Assembly: GCA_008360955.1 (NCBI GenBank)
Contig: LUCM01002370.1
Span: 79,504-143,503 of the forward strand
Length of the DNA: 64,000 nucleotides
From: Fasciolopsis buskii
Taxonomy: Eukaryota; Platyhelminthes; Trematoda; Plagiorchiida; Fasciolidae
Direction of reading: 5' to 3'
In this document: positions 13,421 through 27,200 of the stretch, piece by piece
Layout: each line of letters opens with the position of its first letter
Position numbering within the stretch: the first letter of the stretch is position 1
The notes under the pieces: generated by a model
Database searches by the model: none
Told to the model about the DNA's origin: nothing
The model's input: the letters and a program-made list of their open reading frames with translations, nothing else
Translations under genes and position numbers: made by a program

Positions 13421-13422
13421 AG
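13390..13422. repeat. (AT)n microsatellite
   Basis: A run of AT dinucleotides with two ATGT interruptions in intron 4. Confidence 0.9.
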
Positions 13423-14334
13423 GTAGAAAAACAGTGACTGAATATTAAAGACATTTCGAGCGCTCAAATACGAGTCATTCGGGTAAAAACTTTTCGCAAG
13501 AACTATTCAGACGAATAATCTCTTTCTTGTCTATATTATGCTACCGTTATCATGGACTCAATAAGGCTCATAATTTTTGGAAAGAGTACCACAGCGAATT
13601 TCAGGCAACCCAAAGGGAAAGCGACGAGTGACCGAATCACTTAAAGGTCATAGGAGATAAAACGACTCAAAAACTTAGTACCATTAGTTTATGCACTACT
13701 TTTTATTTATGTAGATATACTCCGTTCAATAATTTAGTGTGCTTCCGACTGCAGAATTTATCCTAACCAAAGAAAATTTAGAAAAGTGGATTGTATTAGT
13801 GAGTAATGCAATGGAAAAATTGCCCTCCGGGATATGAACCACTATCTCCTAGTTGTGACACGGCAGATACGACAGGAAAATTAAGCCATGGTTTCTGCAC
13901 ACTAATTCAAAAGCCCCAAAAGGTATTTCATCGTGTAACAAAACAAACCGAGAAGATAAAAATGTTTCTTGTCCACAAAATAACGGTATTAGAGGACTGC
14001 AAAACATTTTCATTACTTTGCAATCTTAAAAAAGCCCTTATGTTAGGTGGAAAGAGAATGAATTGATATCCTCCAAAGCGATCGTTTTATCTAATTTATC
14101 GGTTATACTGATAAAACCACTGCACAAGCTGAGAATGGGTCTGATCGCTTTGTAATGCTTTTTCATTTTATTGCTGCTGCGATGGTAAGGATCTGCGGAC
14201 AGTTCAGACATGCGTTAATTACCCAAAAGCATCTGTCTTCATGTTCCACAATTAAACGTCAAATTCCAATGTATCTCAGCGATGAAACTAGTCACCGAAA
14301 GATTGTGATAACAAAAACTGGAATGCCTAGGGTT

Positions 14335-14359
14335 TTGTGTGTGTGTGTGCGCGCGCGCA
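14335..14359. repeat. (GT)n(GC)n alternating purine-pyrimidine tract
   Basis: GT repeats pass directly into GC repeats, a sequence type prone to Z-DNA. It lies about 60 nt inside intron 4, close to the exon 4 donor. Confidence 0.85.
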
Positions 14360-14417
14360 TACCGGGGCAAACGCAAACATGTGGACGGATTTACGTACAT
14401 CCAAAAATGAAACTCAC

Positions 14418-14530
14418 CCAAACACCGTACCACGTGATGTAACTGATCAATATCAGAATCTCCGGGAAACAGGGGATCTCCAGTGAGCATTTCAGCAGCC
14501 AAGCAACCGATCGCCCAAATGTCCACGGCT
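14418..14530 (-). CDS. CDKL2: CDKL2-like kinase, coding exon 4 (residues 182-219)
   Basis: This exon encodes subdomain IX and the following helix: [19 protein letters not shown], then [19 protein letters not shown]. Asp184 is the conserved subdomain IX aspartate that steadies the catalytic loop. [11 protein letters not shown] is diagnostic of the CDKL subfamily. The acceptor is ACACACAG; the single leading A completes codon 181. The donor is a perfect GTGAGT after TTGG, leaving one base of Gly219. Downstream in intron 4, about 60 nt from the donor, lies a (GT)n(GC)n alternating tract (14335-14359). The intron upstream of this exon is the longest in the gene (17.6 kb) and holds the Penelope-like insertions. 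Confidence 0.94.
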
Positions 14531-17500
14531 CTGTGTGTATGTGCGCAACGATACGTAAGGAAGCGAAAGGGATTTTGAAAATTTTGACATTTTGCAAAAC
14601 GGTATAATTCGCAAACGGATCTGAATCATCCGTAGTAGAAAAGGTGCAGCTGGAATTTATGCCTTTCATTAGAATTAGACTGGCATGCGTAAGAGGATAA
14701 ACCGCCCAAACTTTCAAAGAAAATGACAAATACTTTTTGCTATTCCTTGTCCAAAATTACGTTCAGTCTAGTACTTGTGTGTCATGCTTAGAGCCGGTCA
14801 GAAAACCAAATTCAACCAATTAGGAAAAAGGTAAAGAATGGACGAAATCACTCGCTTTTCTCCGTTAACTATTTCTCACGGCATAGATTCCAGATGGTTT
14901 TTAAAGTTCTGGGGAGCAGTATGTGCTATTTGGCGGGTTAGAACATTTCTGCCAGCTATCCATGAATGAAACGCATTAATTATTTAGAAAGACCTCTGAA
15001 CATTTTTCTTAGCTGGTTATTTTCACTGAGACCATTTTCTCAGAATTCAGATAATTGATGGGAGAAGTATGTAGCCGTTGTAGTTTCTAACGATTCAGCT
15101 AAGATGATGATTTCACCAAGAAAAGTTTGGTGTCATTCTCTACTCACAAAACTTCAGTATAGTTTATGATCCTGAAGTCATTTTTATTCTTCCGTCCACT
15201 TCATTTCGTGAAAAAGTTTCCTTACTTAAATTATCCAAATTATTGTTTCTGACAATAACAAGTAACGAAAGATATTTAAAACTCTGATTCTTAGGCGAAA
15301 TCCGAATCCGAGTCGAAATCCATGTGGCCATCTTGACAGATACAACGCATTGTAATCCTTTGCAATCCAAGTCGCAGTGAAAAAATTTTACTCAACTAAG
15401 TTTGACGTATAAATTTCGTAATCGAAATAAACCCGCTTCCCCGCAATATCGTTATGCATTCTTTATGGTGTTCCAAACGGTTTTGAATTATCAGTATCAT
15501 GTTCGACCATGCAATTTCGGGGATTCCCCGTACTAAATTATTTGCTATCACTGATTCGAAATTCTCCCTGAAAGTACATCGTAGGAAAGTTCTCAGTCAT
15601 TATCCAGTGACCGCGTGGGCGGTTTTGGTAACACTGACCAGTGAATAATAGGTCCGCTTATTTCACCCATATGTACATAAACTAATCGCCTAACCAAACA
15701 TTCCTTTTTACATGTACCAATAACTGAGAGCACATTGACTACCTTTCACAACAGCAAACCAACCAACCGGCAGTCGACACTGCTGTCCAATTCAGCTAAA
15801 CACGTCTGTTCATCAGCCTATATCAATTTCAACGGTGTGACTAAGTTGCTTTTTTTGCATAAGGTGTTGATCTCTGAAAAAAATATGAGTGCAGAATATG
15901 TACTTGCTCACGGTTATTTTCTCACAGGGAATCGGACAACTTGGGTAACACTGGTCATGGACACTCAAAAGAATTGCAAATTAACAATATTTGTTATGAC
16001 TATTTATTTTCCGAATGTTTCTGGGACTGAAATGGTAGTTATCTTAAATGATACTTAATTAGTCCTGAGTTTTGCCATGTTTCCGATAAAAATGCGAGCA
16101 CTGACCTCCAATACTTTACGAGAAATTACTTTGAACTTTCACCTATACTAGTTAAAAATTTGGCAGCTCTGCCCACCACAACACCCGTGATTCAGCTTGA
16201 CAGAAAAACTAATCGACAGAACAGATGCCACAAAATACTCAGTGAATTTTGTATGATAGAATAAAAAACAGGGACGAATTGTAGACATTCGTTACTGATG
16301 AATTCCACCTGAGTGAACGTCAGACTCTCTGCTGATAGATAAACAAGCATAGAGATCTGTGGGCTAACCCAATTGTCTCATATAGACAAGACTGATGAAT
16401 TGATTTCGCTTACGCGCAAATCCAAATAGGCTAAAAAAAGTGAGTGGTTTTGTGTTGGTAGATGCCATGATTATCTGGATAAGTAAAGATAAATTGGCTG
16501 AAATAAGCAATCTGTGCCAATGGTAATTGACATTTGAAGCATGATATGCGGAACATCATTAAAAGTTGATATCACAAGAAAACATGTTGATCACAGAGAG
16601 TCAATTAAGCAAAATCATCTCGGAATAAGTAGTTTCACTTTTAATGAGATCGAATGAACAAGGATATCTTGCATTCTATTCCGAGAAAACTAATCACGTA
16701 GATTAAAACTGAGCTTTAATACTTATTGGGTTTTAACAAACAAATCAACGAGTACTCTCATAATTTCCAAATGATTTTCTCACATGAGCTTTTTGCTTAG
16801 TCCCTTGGATAGACTGGAAAAATTTGAATTTTTCTTAATAATCGCAGTAAAACGTAATCATTCAATCAGACGGAGACCGTTCATACACGGTTTTTTGTGA
16901 TCTGTTAGCTGGAAACTTTTTTGGATTCTATTATATTTCAACTATTTTAACCGTTGCCCGTTCAAAAATAATGCTTCGTGTGGCTCCAATTGGTACGTTT
17001 GCTTCTAGAATTCCACAACACAAACCGGAAGCATGCTAAACACTTCTGCATTTTGTAGCTTACTCGGAACCTCTTATGTATTATCCAAGGGCTGCCCTGT
17101 GAACTGTTTTGAATATGATTTCAAGTTGTAAACTGATTCACGTGGATGCGGATTTGAAGTCGGCTTTTATTTCAAGTGTTCTGAAAAACACTACAAACAT
17201 TATTTTGAACCTATCTTCCACATAACTATTATTGCTTCCCATAAGTTTGCTTCTCTTATTTTTTCTTAAAAAACAATCCAAAAGCGAACTTTTGGCTTCT
17301 CCATATGATTTTATTCAGCCCAGGGTGTTACCAGAAAAGTCTGCTGGATTCACCTGAGCAAAACCACAACATCTGAAATTGTTTTAACTTCGGCACTTAC
17401 GACCGAAAGTTGTAATTGTGCAGTAACCCACGAAAAAATATTAACATGAATGAAACTGCAATGGCGAGCCTGTAAACCTTCGCATATTGCAAACAGAACA

Positions 17501-18963
17501 CGGTGTTTCCACTTTTATGTACGTTTTCTTAAAAATTCATGAATTCAGTTATTGCGGAGACTCAAGTTGGGCGGGCTGATTAACAGAGGGCTCACAAAAA
17601 GTGCAATCACAAACTTTTAGATGCACCCGCCCAACAGTCCAGTTACCTTGGTTACAGATGCCTCGCAATTATACACACGCACACAGATAGATGTGCTCTA
17701 CCACCAGAGGTTGCACAACCGCGTTCATCCGTATGGAACGAAGAAAACAACTCGACTACATCACTTGACCTGACTACTATCAGGTCGAAAGGTGCTAAGC
17801 AAACAGATCGATTAGTATGCTCGACAGAATGAATTAGATGATGAATAAAACTGAAATGTCAATATAGATCATGAGAGATAGCAGAGATTTCGGGGATGTT
17901 TCCTTGGCTCTAAAGTGAAAATTTGAACTGAATATTTCCAAAGAATTTATTTATATTTAACTTTCATGTGGGCAGGACACTTCTTATATATAAATATATA
18001 TATTTGTGTGTATAATTCACTGCAGCTTGACCTAATTACATCATTCTAAAATCCGGCGTTTGGTACGTGTTACATTTCAGATGTTATTCCATATGCATAG
18101 GGTGCCTCGGAAACTATTACTACCTCCTGTTAAACTAATTCAACGGATAACTCCCGAAACAAAGTTGGAAAGAAAATACCTACTTATTTTGATTTACCTG
18201 GTCATCCCTTCGGGTTTGGTTCCTATGGGGCTCTTCCGGAATGACTTTAATAAAATACAAAATTAAACTTATTTGAAGAATAGATCTTGCGACGATTCCT
18301 TTCTTTGCTTACATTCGTGAATAAATCGCGATGAAAAGATTGACCGAAACCAGACCATTGCACAGGGTTTACACACTTCAATAGAAGACGGTTGTTAAAA
18401 TGCATTTGTCAAGAGCTCCGGCAAACAGCATACTTCATTTGCCTTGACTGTACATGATTTAAAATAGCCGCTTCTGAATATGTTCCAGGAGTACAGATTT
18501 TTCTTTCTGACTTAAAAAAGCTGTTGCGATTCCTGAGTTCCATGGTTAACAACCATGTATGCAATCCAATTTTTCTGGAAGTAGTACTATCCAAAAGGGA
18601 ATTTTTATTTGAACTTAGGTTTCAAAACAAAGGTTTCATGATGCATCATGGATCATTTCGCTGCACCTTTAAACAATGTATAGTGCAATTAAAATGGTCG
18701 TTTCAAAACACAAAGTAGATGACTGGAAACAAAGAGACGTAACTCATACAGAAACATTCACAGGTTCTCCCATGGACACAATTTCAACGATTTTCAAACT
18801 CGCTCATTTCGGAAGTGGCAGACGGATCAGCAATTCGAGTCATTTGCAAAGTTTGGGGTGATGTTTATGAACTGATAACGTATCAATATGTCTCAGTAGA
18901 TTAGAATTCGTTCTCGAATATGTTGCTTTTGAAAGCTAGACCGTTTACCACGCAACTTTCGTT

Positions 18964-19160
18964 TTACACAGAGGTTGTTTTAAGGATGGTCTGGTAAACC
19001 TCAAACTTATCAACGAATGCGTTGTCTATTGCCTTCTGAGGCCGCATCAGGATGTTTTTAACCACAGTATGATGCAATGGCCTTCCTGTTCTGCCTATGT
19101 AAGTGGTTTGGGACCCAAATTTGCACCAGTTTACTTTTGGACTTCCCGGGGAAAGGCAGC
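18964..19160 (-). pseudogene. Degenerate Penelope-like element, GIY-YIG endonuclease remnant
   Basis: On the minus strand the frame ending at 18964 contains FGSQTTYIGRTGRPLHH. This matches the GIY-YIG nuclease core of Penelope-like elements (C.CGA.YIGRT.RRL..R). The rest of the frame has drifted, and no reverse transcriptase was recognised next to it. It is older than the copies at 23.8 and 30-31.8 kb and too diverged to align to them by eye beyond the motif. Confidence 0.6.
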
Positions 19161-22100
19161 TGCTCTCCAACTGATGGTGCAGATAAGTTGGTATTTGTAA
19201 GTAGAATGATCGACTGCACGGCTTAGTAAGTACACCGGACAACTGACTATCTTTTGCCGACTAGCCAAATCAAGTTTTCGTTTCAATGGTGAATTTACGG
19301 TTTGTTCTCAACGTCAGCGTTTCTCCAAATAAATGATGGGTATCTAACTACCGACAAATGTTTGATTAACAATTTGATTTCTTTCTTTTGTCTCTGGTGC
19401 ACATTCCCCGAGAAAACCTGCTTACAGCCCACGAAAAAAACTAGCAAAGTGTAAGTATTTGCCCACCAGTTATTCTTGTAGTTTATAGATTATCTGATGG
19501 ACAATGCCCGCAGCAAAACTCTCTGATTAGGAACCTCGGTGGATTGTTCTCGTCGTTAGAAATCTTCCGATTGATGTTTGCGTGCATGCTACTGTACGTG
19601 GCACGCAGCACTTCAGTTTGATGACAAAATGTTGAAGATTTAGCGCCATATCAAGTAATTTACGATCCTTTGTTGTTCCGACTTAAGAATCGAAGAGAAC
19701 TGCTTTCGGGGAGCTGCTGTGGCGAACCGATCGACTTATGTCAAATATTAAGCAAAAAGGAATTCGCATTTTAGATCTTCCACTGTTAACATAAAGCCCC
19801 TCCAGCGGTATTCCCACATTTTACTTTTGGAAGCATTCAGTTAGCACCCCGAATCACAATTCCGATGATGTGTGGATATCGTAGTAGTTTGCAGCATAAA
19901 CAAGAGACCACTTTCGCCAAGTTATTCACCACTGTCAATCATTGACGGAAACCAAATTTCGTGTTTAAAATTGAAATCCTTGTCTTGAAAATAATGGGGC
20001 ACAAGGGATTCGGAGGCAGCTGCTTAATACAGTTCAAGCAGATTTTGCTTGCCTTCTGCCGTTTGACTTTTATTTGATGAAAGGGGTGTTTTCAGATTGG
20101 AGCAATGCACTGGAATGCAGTGCTACCCACTGAGTAGTCTAAAACTGTTCAAACCTCATAAAAGTGCGCCCGATGCGGCTTCACGGGCCCATTTTCACGG
20201 AAATCTTGATGGCGGGTTTTCATTAATGCTCAGTCAGTCATACTTGAACAGAAAACTAAATCAGATGTAAAAGAAAATGATTGTGAAGGTGGTCTAGTAG
20301 GTAGTTTTTATCTTCGCTTCAATATTAATTGAGAGGATTTGACTGCATAAGAATTCCTGTTCAAATCTATGAACTGAAAAAAACATTCTTAGTTTTCAAA
20401 ATGGCCAAGTAGCCGCTAGATTCTGTTCTCATTTGTTCTATACGCAACTCAAATTTAGTTTAACATAAAGCTTCTTCCAGACTGTAATTCGACTAGCTTT
20501 ACTAGGCCTTCTATAGCTAAGCATCATCTTGGATATGTACTACCACCTGAGTGACAGCATGTTTTTATTTCGGTCATAATTTTACTACTAATTAAAGAAC
20601 TGGGATGGATTAGCTGTGCCATCATCAGTATGCTCTACTCCAGAATGACCGAGAAAAGTTTGGAATGAGTAAAAACGAGCTAATTAAGAGACTGGTCTAA
20701 GCACCACCAGTCCCTCGAGGATGACCTTCCATTGCTGATTACCTGATCGATATTCGGCGAATACTTAGAAGTATTTCGGACCTAAAGTTTATTCTCAAGT
20801 TGCATACTCACAGCAGTAACTGTGTGATTTGTATTTGGTAAACCTGGTTAAACCAGAATATGAATGATTCTATTCTACGGCCTGAATGAGTTGATTGCTG
20901 CAGACAGAATAGGTAACAAGACAGAAAGTAGGTATACAGATGATGCATTTATACCATCCTGATCACCCTGCTGCGCGATTCCAGATACTGTTGTTATCTA
21001 CTCTTCCAAGGTTATTGGCTTTAAGCCTCCGATCGTACTATGCGTTTTCGCCTCGTAGAGGAACACAAATTATCAGCGTGTACATTTTCTCTTATTTCTG
21101 TACTCAGGAGTAACCTCTTTTTCGACTCGTAGTTTCTATTTCTTGCTTACCTATTAGATAACAACCGCCACTTGGTGGCCGGTAATTTTACTCATACTAG
21201 CACCTGTCAAACCTTGCCTTGGGTTTACTGACTTTCCTCCATCTTCCACGACAGGGACCCCAGTTTTAGACAACCATCACCACCATTCTAAGAGTTTTCC
21301 TCTGACTTCACTAATGACCACAACCTTCCTGCTTATTGGAGCTCTATTTTTACATACAGTGGGATATTAAGGTTCCCCAAATGGATTCATCGCTCAGGAA
21401 AAAAGAACGCGATAAATTCGGTTCACACATCCATTTGCCTTAAGCTAATGCAGTCGAATTTCGGCTGCTACCCAGCAATACCCTAAAACATTGAAGGAAA
21501 AATACTAAAACCATTAGTCAGAAGGGTAAACAGAAGTAGAAAAACTTTGGGTTCCTAAACAGCACTGATTGTTGGGTTCAGTGGTATCATCTAACGCCTA
21601 CAACCATGGTATTATAGGATCTCATTGACACCAACCAGGTAACCCCATTCGACCTTTTCCGAGAAATTTACTGGCTAGGGTTTTCATACATTTTTAAGCC
21701 ACTGGACTGATCACCCATCCACATTACTAGGGCCACATTGGCCTGTATAATAAAGTAAATAGGTAACGCTTTTGCCAGTCCATCTGCGATGATACTGATT
21801 TGAACAAACACGAAAAGAATCAACCACAAAATGAACTTTTTCTCTCCAAATAATCATAAATCGAATTTATCCAAATGTCCGAAACGCACTTTTATTCAAC
21901 CTCAACCACCATCTTCCATGGACAGCACAACTATTGATAATAGCTTTCCTTCCAGAAATGACTCGAATAAACATATAAGGATCATTAGAAGCAGCGATTT
22001 ACGTTGGTCTTCACTTATTCAGCAATGTTGCTAGGCTATGGCAACTGCCTTTTTACACTCACTAAGTCTGTATTAGGAAACAGCCAAAAGTTATCTTCAA

Positions 22101-23818
22101 GCATTTTTAGTACGTCCTTTCAATCAATTTTTATTGTTCTTTAATACTGCTTCCTATTCAGATAAAGCAAGACCACGAAATTCCACCTCGGAAGCACGTG
22201 ATACTTAATGGTTCCTCATATTCTTATTAAGGAGCTGATCTCCGGATTGTGACAGTCACGCTGAACCCTGCAATAACTAGACAACAGCCAAATGCTGCAT
22301 TCTGACTTATCTACATGACCTAAAAACTCAGCAAATTTCGCTTTATGTCCTCATGTATTGACCATCCCCCCAAAAAACAACTTTGTTGTCCCACATTCTG
22401 CTCGTATACTAACAGAATTGTGCTTTCCTATCCGAGTGCAGTTTTGTTCCGAGCGGAATTTGATATCCACAGTTTACTCCATATTTCTTACCTTCTTTGA
22501 GTGAACATTTTGTCGTTACAACCTAGATATACATGCTTACAAAGGCCATTCAAGTAAAAATGCAAATACGAATTTAAATATTTTGACTGTTCAGTCTCAT
22601 TTCGACTTCTTCATGTTATCTGCCCATACTTACTCACGAAACTGGCATATAGTTGATTGGTTTTGATTTATTATTTCCAAAACTTGCTTCAGGGTTCTTC
22701 TGTAAACTTCCGAGATCTTGCATCTAACTGGTTTGTTCTTTCAAACTTAGTACAATGTTATCTACTTAACTTCCTAGCGCAACTGGTAATTTTCACTTTA
22801 CTAAATGCTATAGAGTACGAAATGAAACAGAAACCCAAACCATCGAAAAAAGGGTCCGACATAATTGCACAAATGACCTTCGGATTTTTCACCTGTCAAT
22901 AACCGGTGGTGGTTGAACAGCCAGCGTCATGATCTTGAACCCGGTGGATCTTGGCACTGAATCCTGTTGAAGATAAATGATCTCGGCTCTGCTTCATGAC
23001 CACCGCTAATTTGCTGTTTAACAAATAAATAAACAGACTGATACTGCTTGTGAAAGGTATTTCACATTTATATATATATTGTACGACGCTCAAATGAAAT
23101 TGGCTGGGTTAATGAGATGGAAATCCTAGCACCGTTATGATGACTTCATCAGTTTTTAAAGCTACTCCATGAACCACAGGTTAAGATTACTTGTCGCGTA
23201 GTTTCTGTATCATTTTTTCTGTTAAATGTGTTACTTACTGAAAAGCTAGTCACACCTTCTCTCGAAATAAGGCACCGGTGGAGGCTAATTATGGGACAGC
23301 TGCGTACTACGTAAAACTGAGATTTCCTTATCAGCCCCACTGAAATAGCAATTTCCACCTTAGAATTGGTAGAGGGCAAGTCTCGTCGATTACCCGGACG
23401 ATCATGCGTAAGCCATCATTGTAAAAAAAGCATCCAACAGAAATATTTGCAATAATGAATTATCTTAAAGATTGTGATTAAATGTGATGCATTAGTGAAT
23501 AAAATCCGGATTATTCTGTTTATTGCTCTTTTCAAAGCATTCTTGGCGAACTGTTACGCGGAAATCCTGATCTTTTAATCTCCACATAACAGGTATGCAG
23601 GATATCTGGAAAGAAAAACGTGGTAAGATGGAAAAGAAAAATATCTTCCGTCCTTTAGGAACTGGATGATTCACGCTGCATCAACACAGCTAATGCAAAA
23701 AGGACCACTGGGCAAGCAGTAAAATCCTTGTAAAGTATTGCTCATCGCCGAAGATAAATAGTAATCAATGCAACAAACAATCATAATCCCACAGAGCAAA
23801 TTGAGAAAAAACAATGTG

Positions 23819-24207
23819 GCGAACAAGCTTGTTTTCACTTATTCGCAATCATGCCAATACATAACAATAATTATCATTTACTACAACTGTGGCCGTATGC
23901 ATTCGTCTCCAGGATCTACCGTTGTGTGCCCAAAAGTAGTAGGTGTAAACATTGAAGCTTCCCTGGCCCACTCGGCACGCCCGAAAATCTATCGAATCCC
24001 TTGCAGACCCAGATCATGGGTGACAACCGCATCCCTCCAACTTATGGTTTCGACCACCACCCGTTTCACACGCACAGACACAAAGCACACAACAGTAGAC
24101 ATATTTTGATTACTGACACTGTAACCTATCATCCTCCTCTCATTTATAGAAAATCTTAATGTTATGTATTTGCATGACTGCGATTAACTTAAAACGTGCT
24201 TGCTCTT
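23819..24207 (+). mobile_element. Penelope-like element 3' end, with a short inverted terminal piece
   Basis: From about 23882 to 24207 the plus strand is colinear with the 3' part of the PLE arm at 31481-31800. The shared landmarks are GGCCGTATGCATTCGTCTCC, CACTCGGCACGCCCGAAAAT and CTATCATCCTCCTCTCATTT, in the same order and spacing. Just before it, 23819-23882 matches the last 60 or so bases of the same element in inverted orientation. The fragment is therefore bracketed by a short inverted repeat (about 23819-23882 against 24150-24207). It holds no GIY-YIG domain and is more diverged than the 30-31.8 kb copy. Confidence 0.75.
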
Positions 24208-27200
24208 CGCACTGTTTTGTTTCTCAGTAACCATAGTCTTTCTTTTGATGTTTTCCGGTTTTCGGCGTATTTTTATGTGGCTTATTCGTTACTAAAATAT
24301 TTTAATTATTCCATCCCCCAGTTATACAAAATAAATTGCATCTGACAATTCCCAGTGAAAAATACCACGTCATTCTTCTCTTTGCTTGGCTGTTTCCTGA
24401 ATTGTCCTTTCTGTGTATGACCTCTGTCACAAAGCAATTGATCAGTTAAAAAACATTTGCCACATAGTTAATTTTCAAGCTATCGAGACAAGTGTGAAAG
24501 CATTAAACATGCAAATGGATATTAAAGAATGATAAAAGGCACAAAAAAGTGAAAAAGTTTTTTCTTGACTGGGTTTAGTGCGCCTTAGAATTCCATTTGG
24601 TAGATTGGTGTCCTTGATATTCTTAATTAGTTGCCATCCGAAATCCAGTAATATCTTATATAAAGTACTTTTTATTATGAATCTTCGATATAGTAAGCAA
24701 CCTAATTGTTAACGGTTCATCTATTTGCTTGCAGTGACCATAACCAGGAGAATCCCAGTGAATGGTGAATTTACAGAGTACGCATCTATCTTTAATCCAA
24801 GTTGGCCAGGTTATTAATGGTATGAGACGACACTCGTCGATCCCAAAGAACTGTATCTTACTGGAGCTCCGTACATTCGCTAAACGAACGGCAAAATAAA
24901 TTTCGAATCGGTCTGGTGGCTATTAAAATTCCAGTCGACGGAAGTTAAGCAATTTCTGCATAACCATTCTCGATTGATTGCCGATTTTCTGGCACGCCTA
25001 ACTCAGTTTCTCCTATACGACCCGTAAAAATGTAAGACTGCTCGATTGTCTCCTCAGCTGTTGTAATGCAATCATCTATGGGTAGATGAGAATTATGGCG
25101 TAAACTATACGAGAATAAAATTCGAATACATACATAACCTGACTAATTTAACCGCTATCAAAAACCAACGAACCAGAAAGGAGACGATTCTTTACATACA
25201 AGGAAATCCTCAACCTCCTGCTCTGTCATCCTTCTCTGTTAGCACTCTACTCAGTAAATGTGCCAGGGACGTCGTGTGCGATAGGCGCTTTCTGAATTAC
25301 CCGAACTACCCTAGGTACGTTTATTGTAATATTGATTACCGATTGATGTTCAAGATCCAACTTCAGATTAAATCCTTATAGGTGCATACATTTCCGATTC
25401 CCCTCAGCATGTGAAACAGGCTCTTGTCCACCTCAGCTTACTTAAGCAAACGTTCTGTTTTTAACTGACTCCTGTCGCGATGAATTACCAGCCATCACTT
25501 GCGGCCTACTTGTGAAAAACATCCAAAGCCCACGCTGATCCAGCAAGCACCATGGCAACAAATCAGCACACTCCGTAAAAACGTCATAAAGTTTATTTTA
25601 CTTTCACGACAAAAACACTTATGAGGCTTTATCTAATATGCTGGTCGGACCAACAATGCATTCATTTTATTCAACTCCTAGGAAATCCCCGTTTACAGGT
25701 GTAACTTCTCCCCAAAACAAGCAAAGAGCGGCAAGCACTGCATACTACATGTCCTTCGTGGTATTTGATATCGTTTGATTCCTAATTATTACATTACAGA
25801 AGCGAAAAACAAACTTAAATGTTTTAAATTTTTTACAGCTTTTGACATGCAATGAGCATCTGCCATTGCCTAATTACTGTGACTGCTGACAGATCGATTT
25901 TATTTCATAAAGGGCTGTTTATTTTGCTGCATAATATTCGCTCTTCTGACTAAATTTAGACCCTTGCAATTACTGCCATCCGCACGACCAACTCAATGGG
26001 TCTACAGAACTTCAGTGAATACTTAGCATTCAACAATGTGTACCCTTCCGTTTCCTAAAATCCTGCATGGAACCACGGTGTCCTTAGTTAGCATCCAACC
26101 TACAGACAAAAGCTGTAATTGGCAACTGTGAGTCAACGGTTGCTTGACTCGGCAAAGCGTGATCAACACAGCACATTAAAGCCTGCGCAAGGCAGTGTCG
26201 GAGTGCCGTGAAATTCATTCGGACCATGGGAGGCAAAGTGGCCCATACGTGGCAAATGATACAAAAACACACTGCAACCGGGCGAATTTGGCCACGCAGC
26301 GGCGCACTTCGATTAACCAGATGAGTTGGAAATGCGTTGAGAATAGCATCAAAAGGGTAGGGACCTGAATTCGCAAGTGTTGATATACATCCCCTCTCGC
26401 TAAAATGATAATCAGGTGAGATTCTACGTCCTATTTGGCCTTCTGGTTACTGCCGGGATCAGCGGATGCTAGGAGAACTAGTTTGGGAACATTCGACAGG
26501 AGATTTATGACCTAACTTATCAATGGAAATCAATGATTTTATAATATAACTGACCTCTTGACCGTATGACTTGGATCCAAACACATTAGATACACTAGAA
26601 ACAAACACAGTGGCAAAATATTGTTACAACTTTAACTGACCAATGTGGAGGTCTTCTGTATTCTAAAATGTGGACAAGGCACCGCATGTCAAAAATTAAA
26701 AAAGGTATTGTAACGAATAAAGACAGGTTTATTTACCAAAAGTTGCAAAATATAAACGTATTCAAATTGATCTCATTAGGCTTGCACAGGTACGGGTTTG
26801 GCGCGTAAACTTTATTTTAAATCAAAGCATCCCCTAGATACACTCAGGATCAGATCCAAATTCATAATTCAAATCATCCGTAAAAATGAGTTTATGAGAA
26901 AGTTGGATAAAAGTACACGCATACATGACAACCACTTGTAGTTGTCTGCCTTCTCAATATCTTTCGTTTTTATTTACTCCGTCATCCTAATTAAACTATT
27001 ATTACGCAAGCTTCCGTGACCGAAGATGTAATAAACAGCCAGTAGGATAAGATTCAGAAATGCCTGCACGAAATCCCCGACGAAGTCAGTGTACCAGTGC
27101 ACCACGAATAAAGAATCTCACCAAACTCATCATTTTTATCTAGACCTTCTGTTAGATTGTTTTAATCACCACGGCAGAGAACATGTGCCAATGCTGATTA

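Larger units (their letters stand above)
11965..14417 (-). other. Intron 4 of the CDKL2-like gene (2.45 kb)
   Basis: The intron runs from a GTGAGT donor to a TTGTAG acceptor. It contains an (AT)n tract at about 13390-13422 and a (GT)n(GC)n tract at 14335-14359. The 120-codon plus-strand ORF at 12358-12720 starts far inside the intron and matches nothing I recognise. Confidence 0.75.

Noticed and set aside
14391..14729. 112-codon minus-strand ORF overlapping exon 4
   Set aside because: It is in another frame than the kinase exon and reads through the acceptor; a shadow of exon 4 and its flanks.
20950..22300. Possible old LINE segment with proline/threonine-rich frames
   Set aside because: No endonuclease or RT motif could be lined up in any frame.
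23040..23160. Possible hammerhead ribozyme (CTGATGA/TCATCAG-like words near PLE and SINE regions)
   Set aside because: Several CTGATGA or TCATCAG words occur in the window, but none has the matching GAAA core and flanking stems. PLEs elsewhere can carry hammerheads, so a covariance search would be the proper test.
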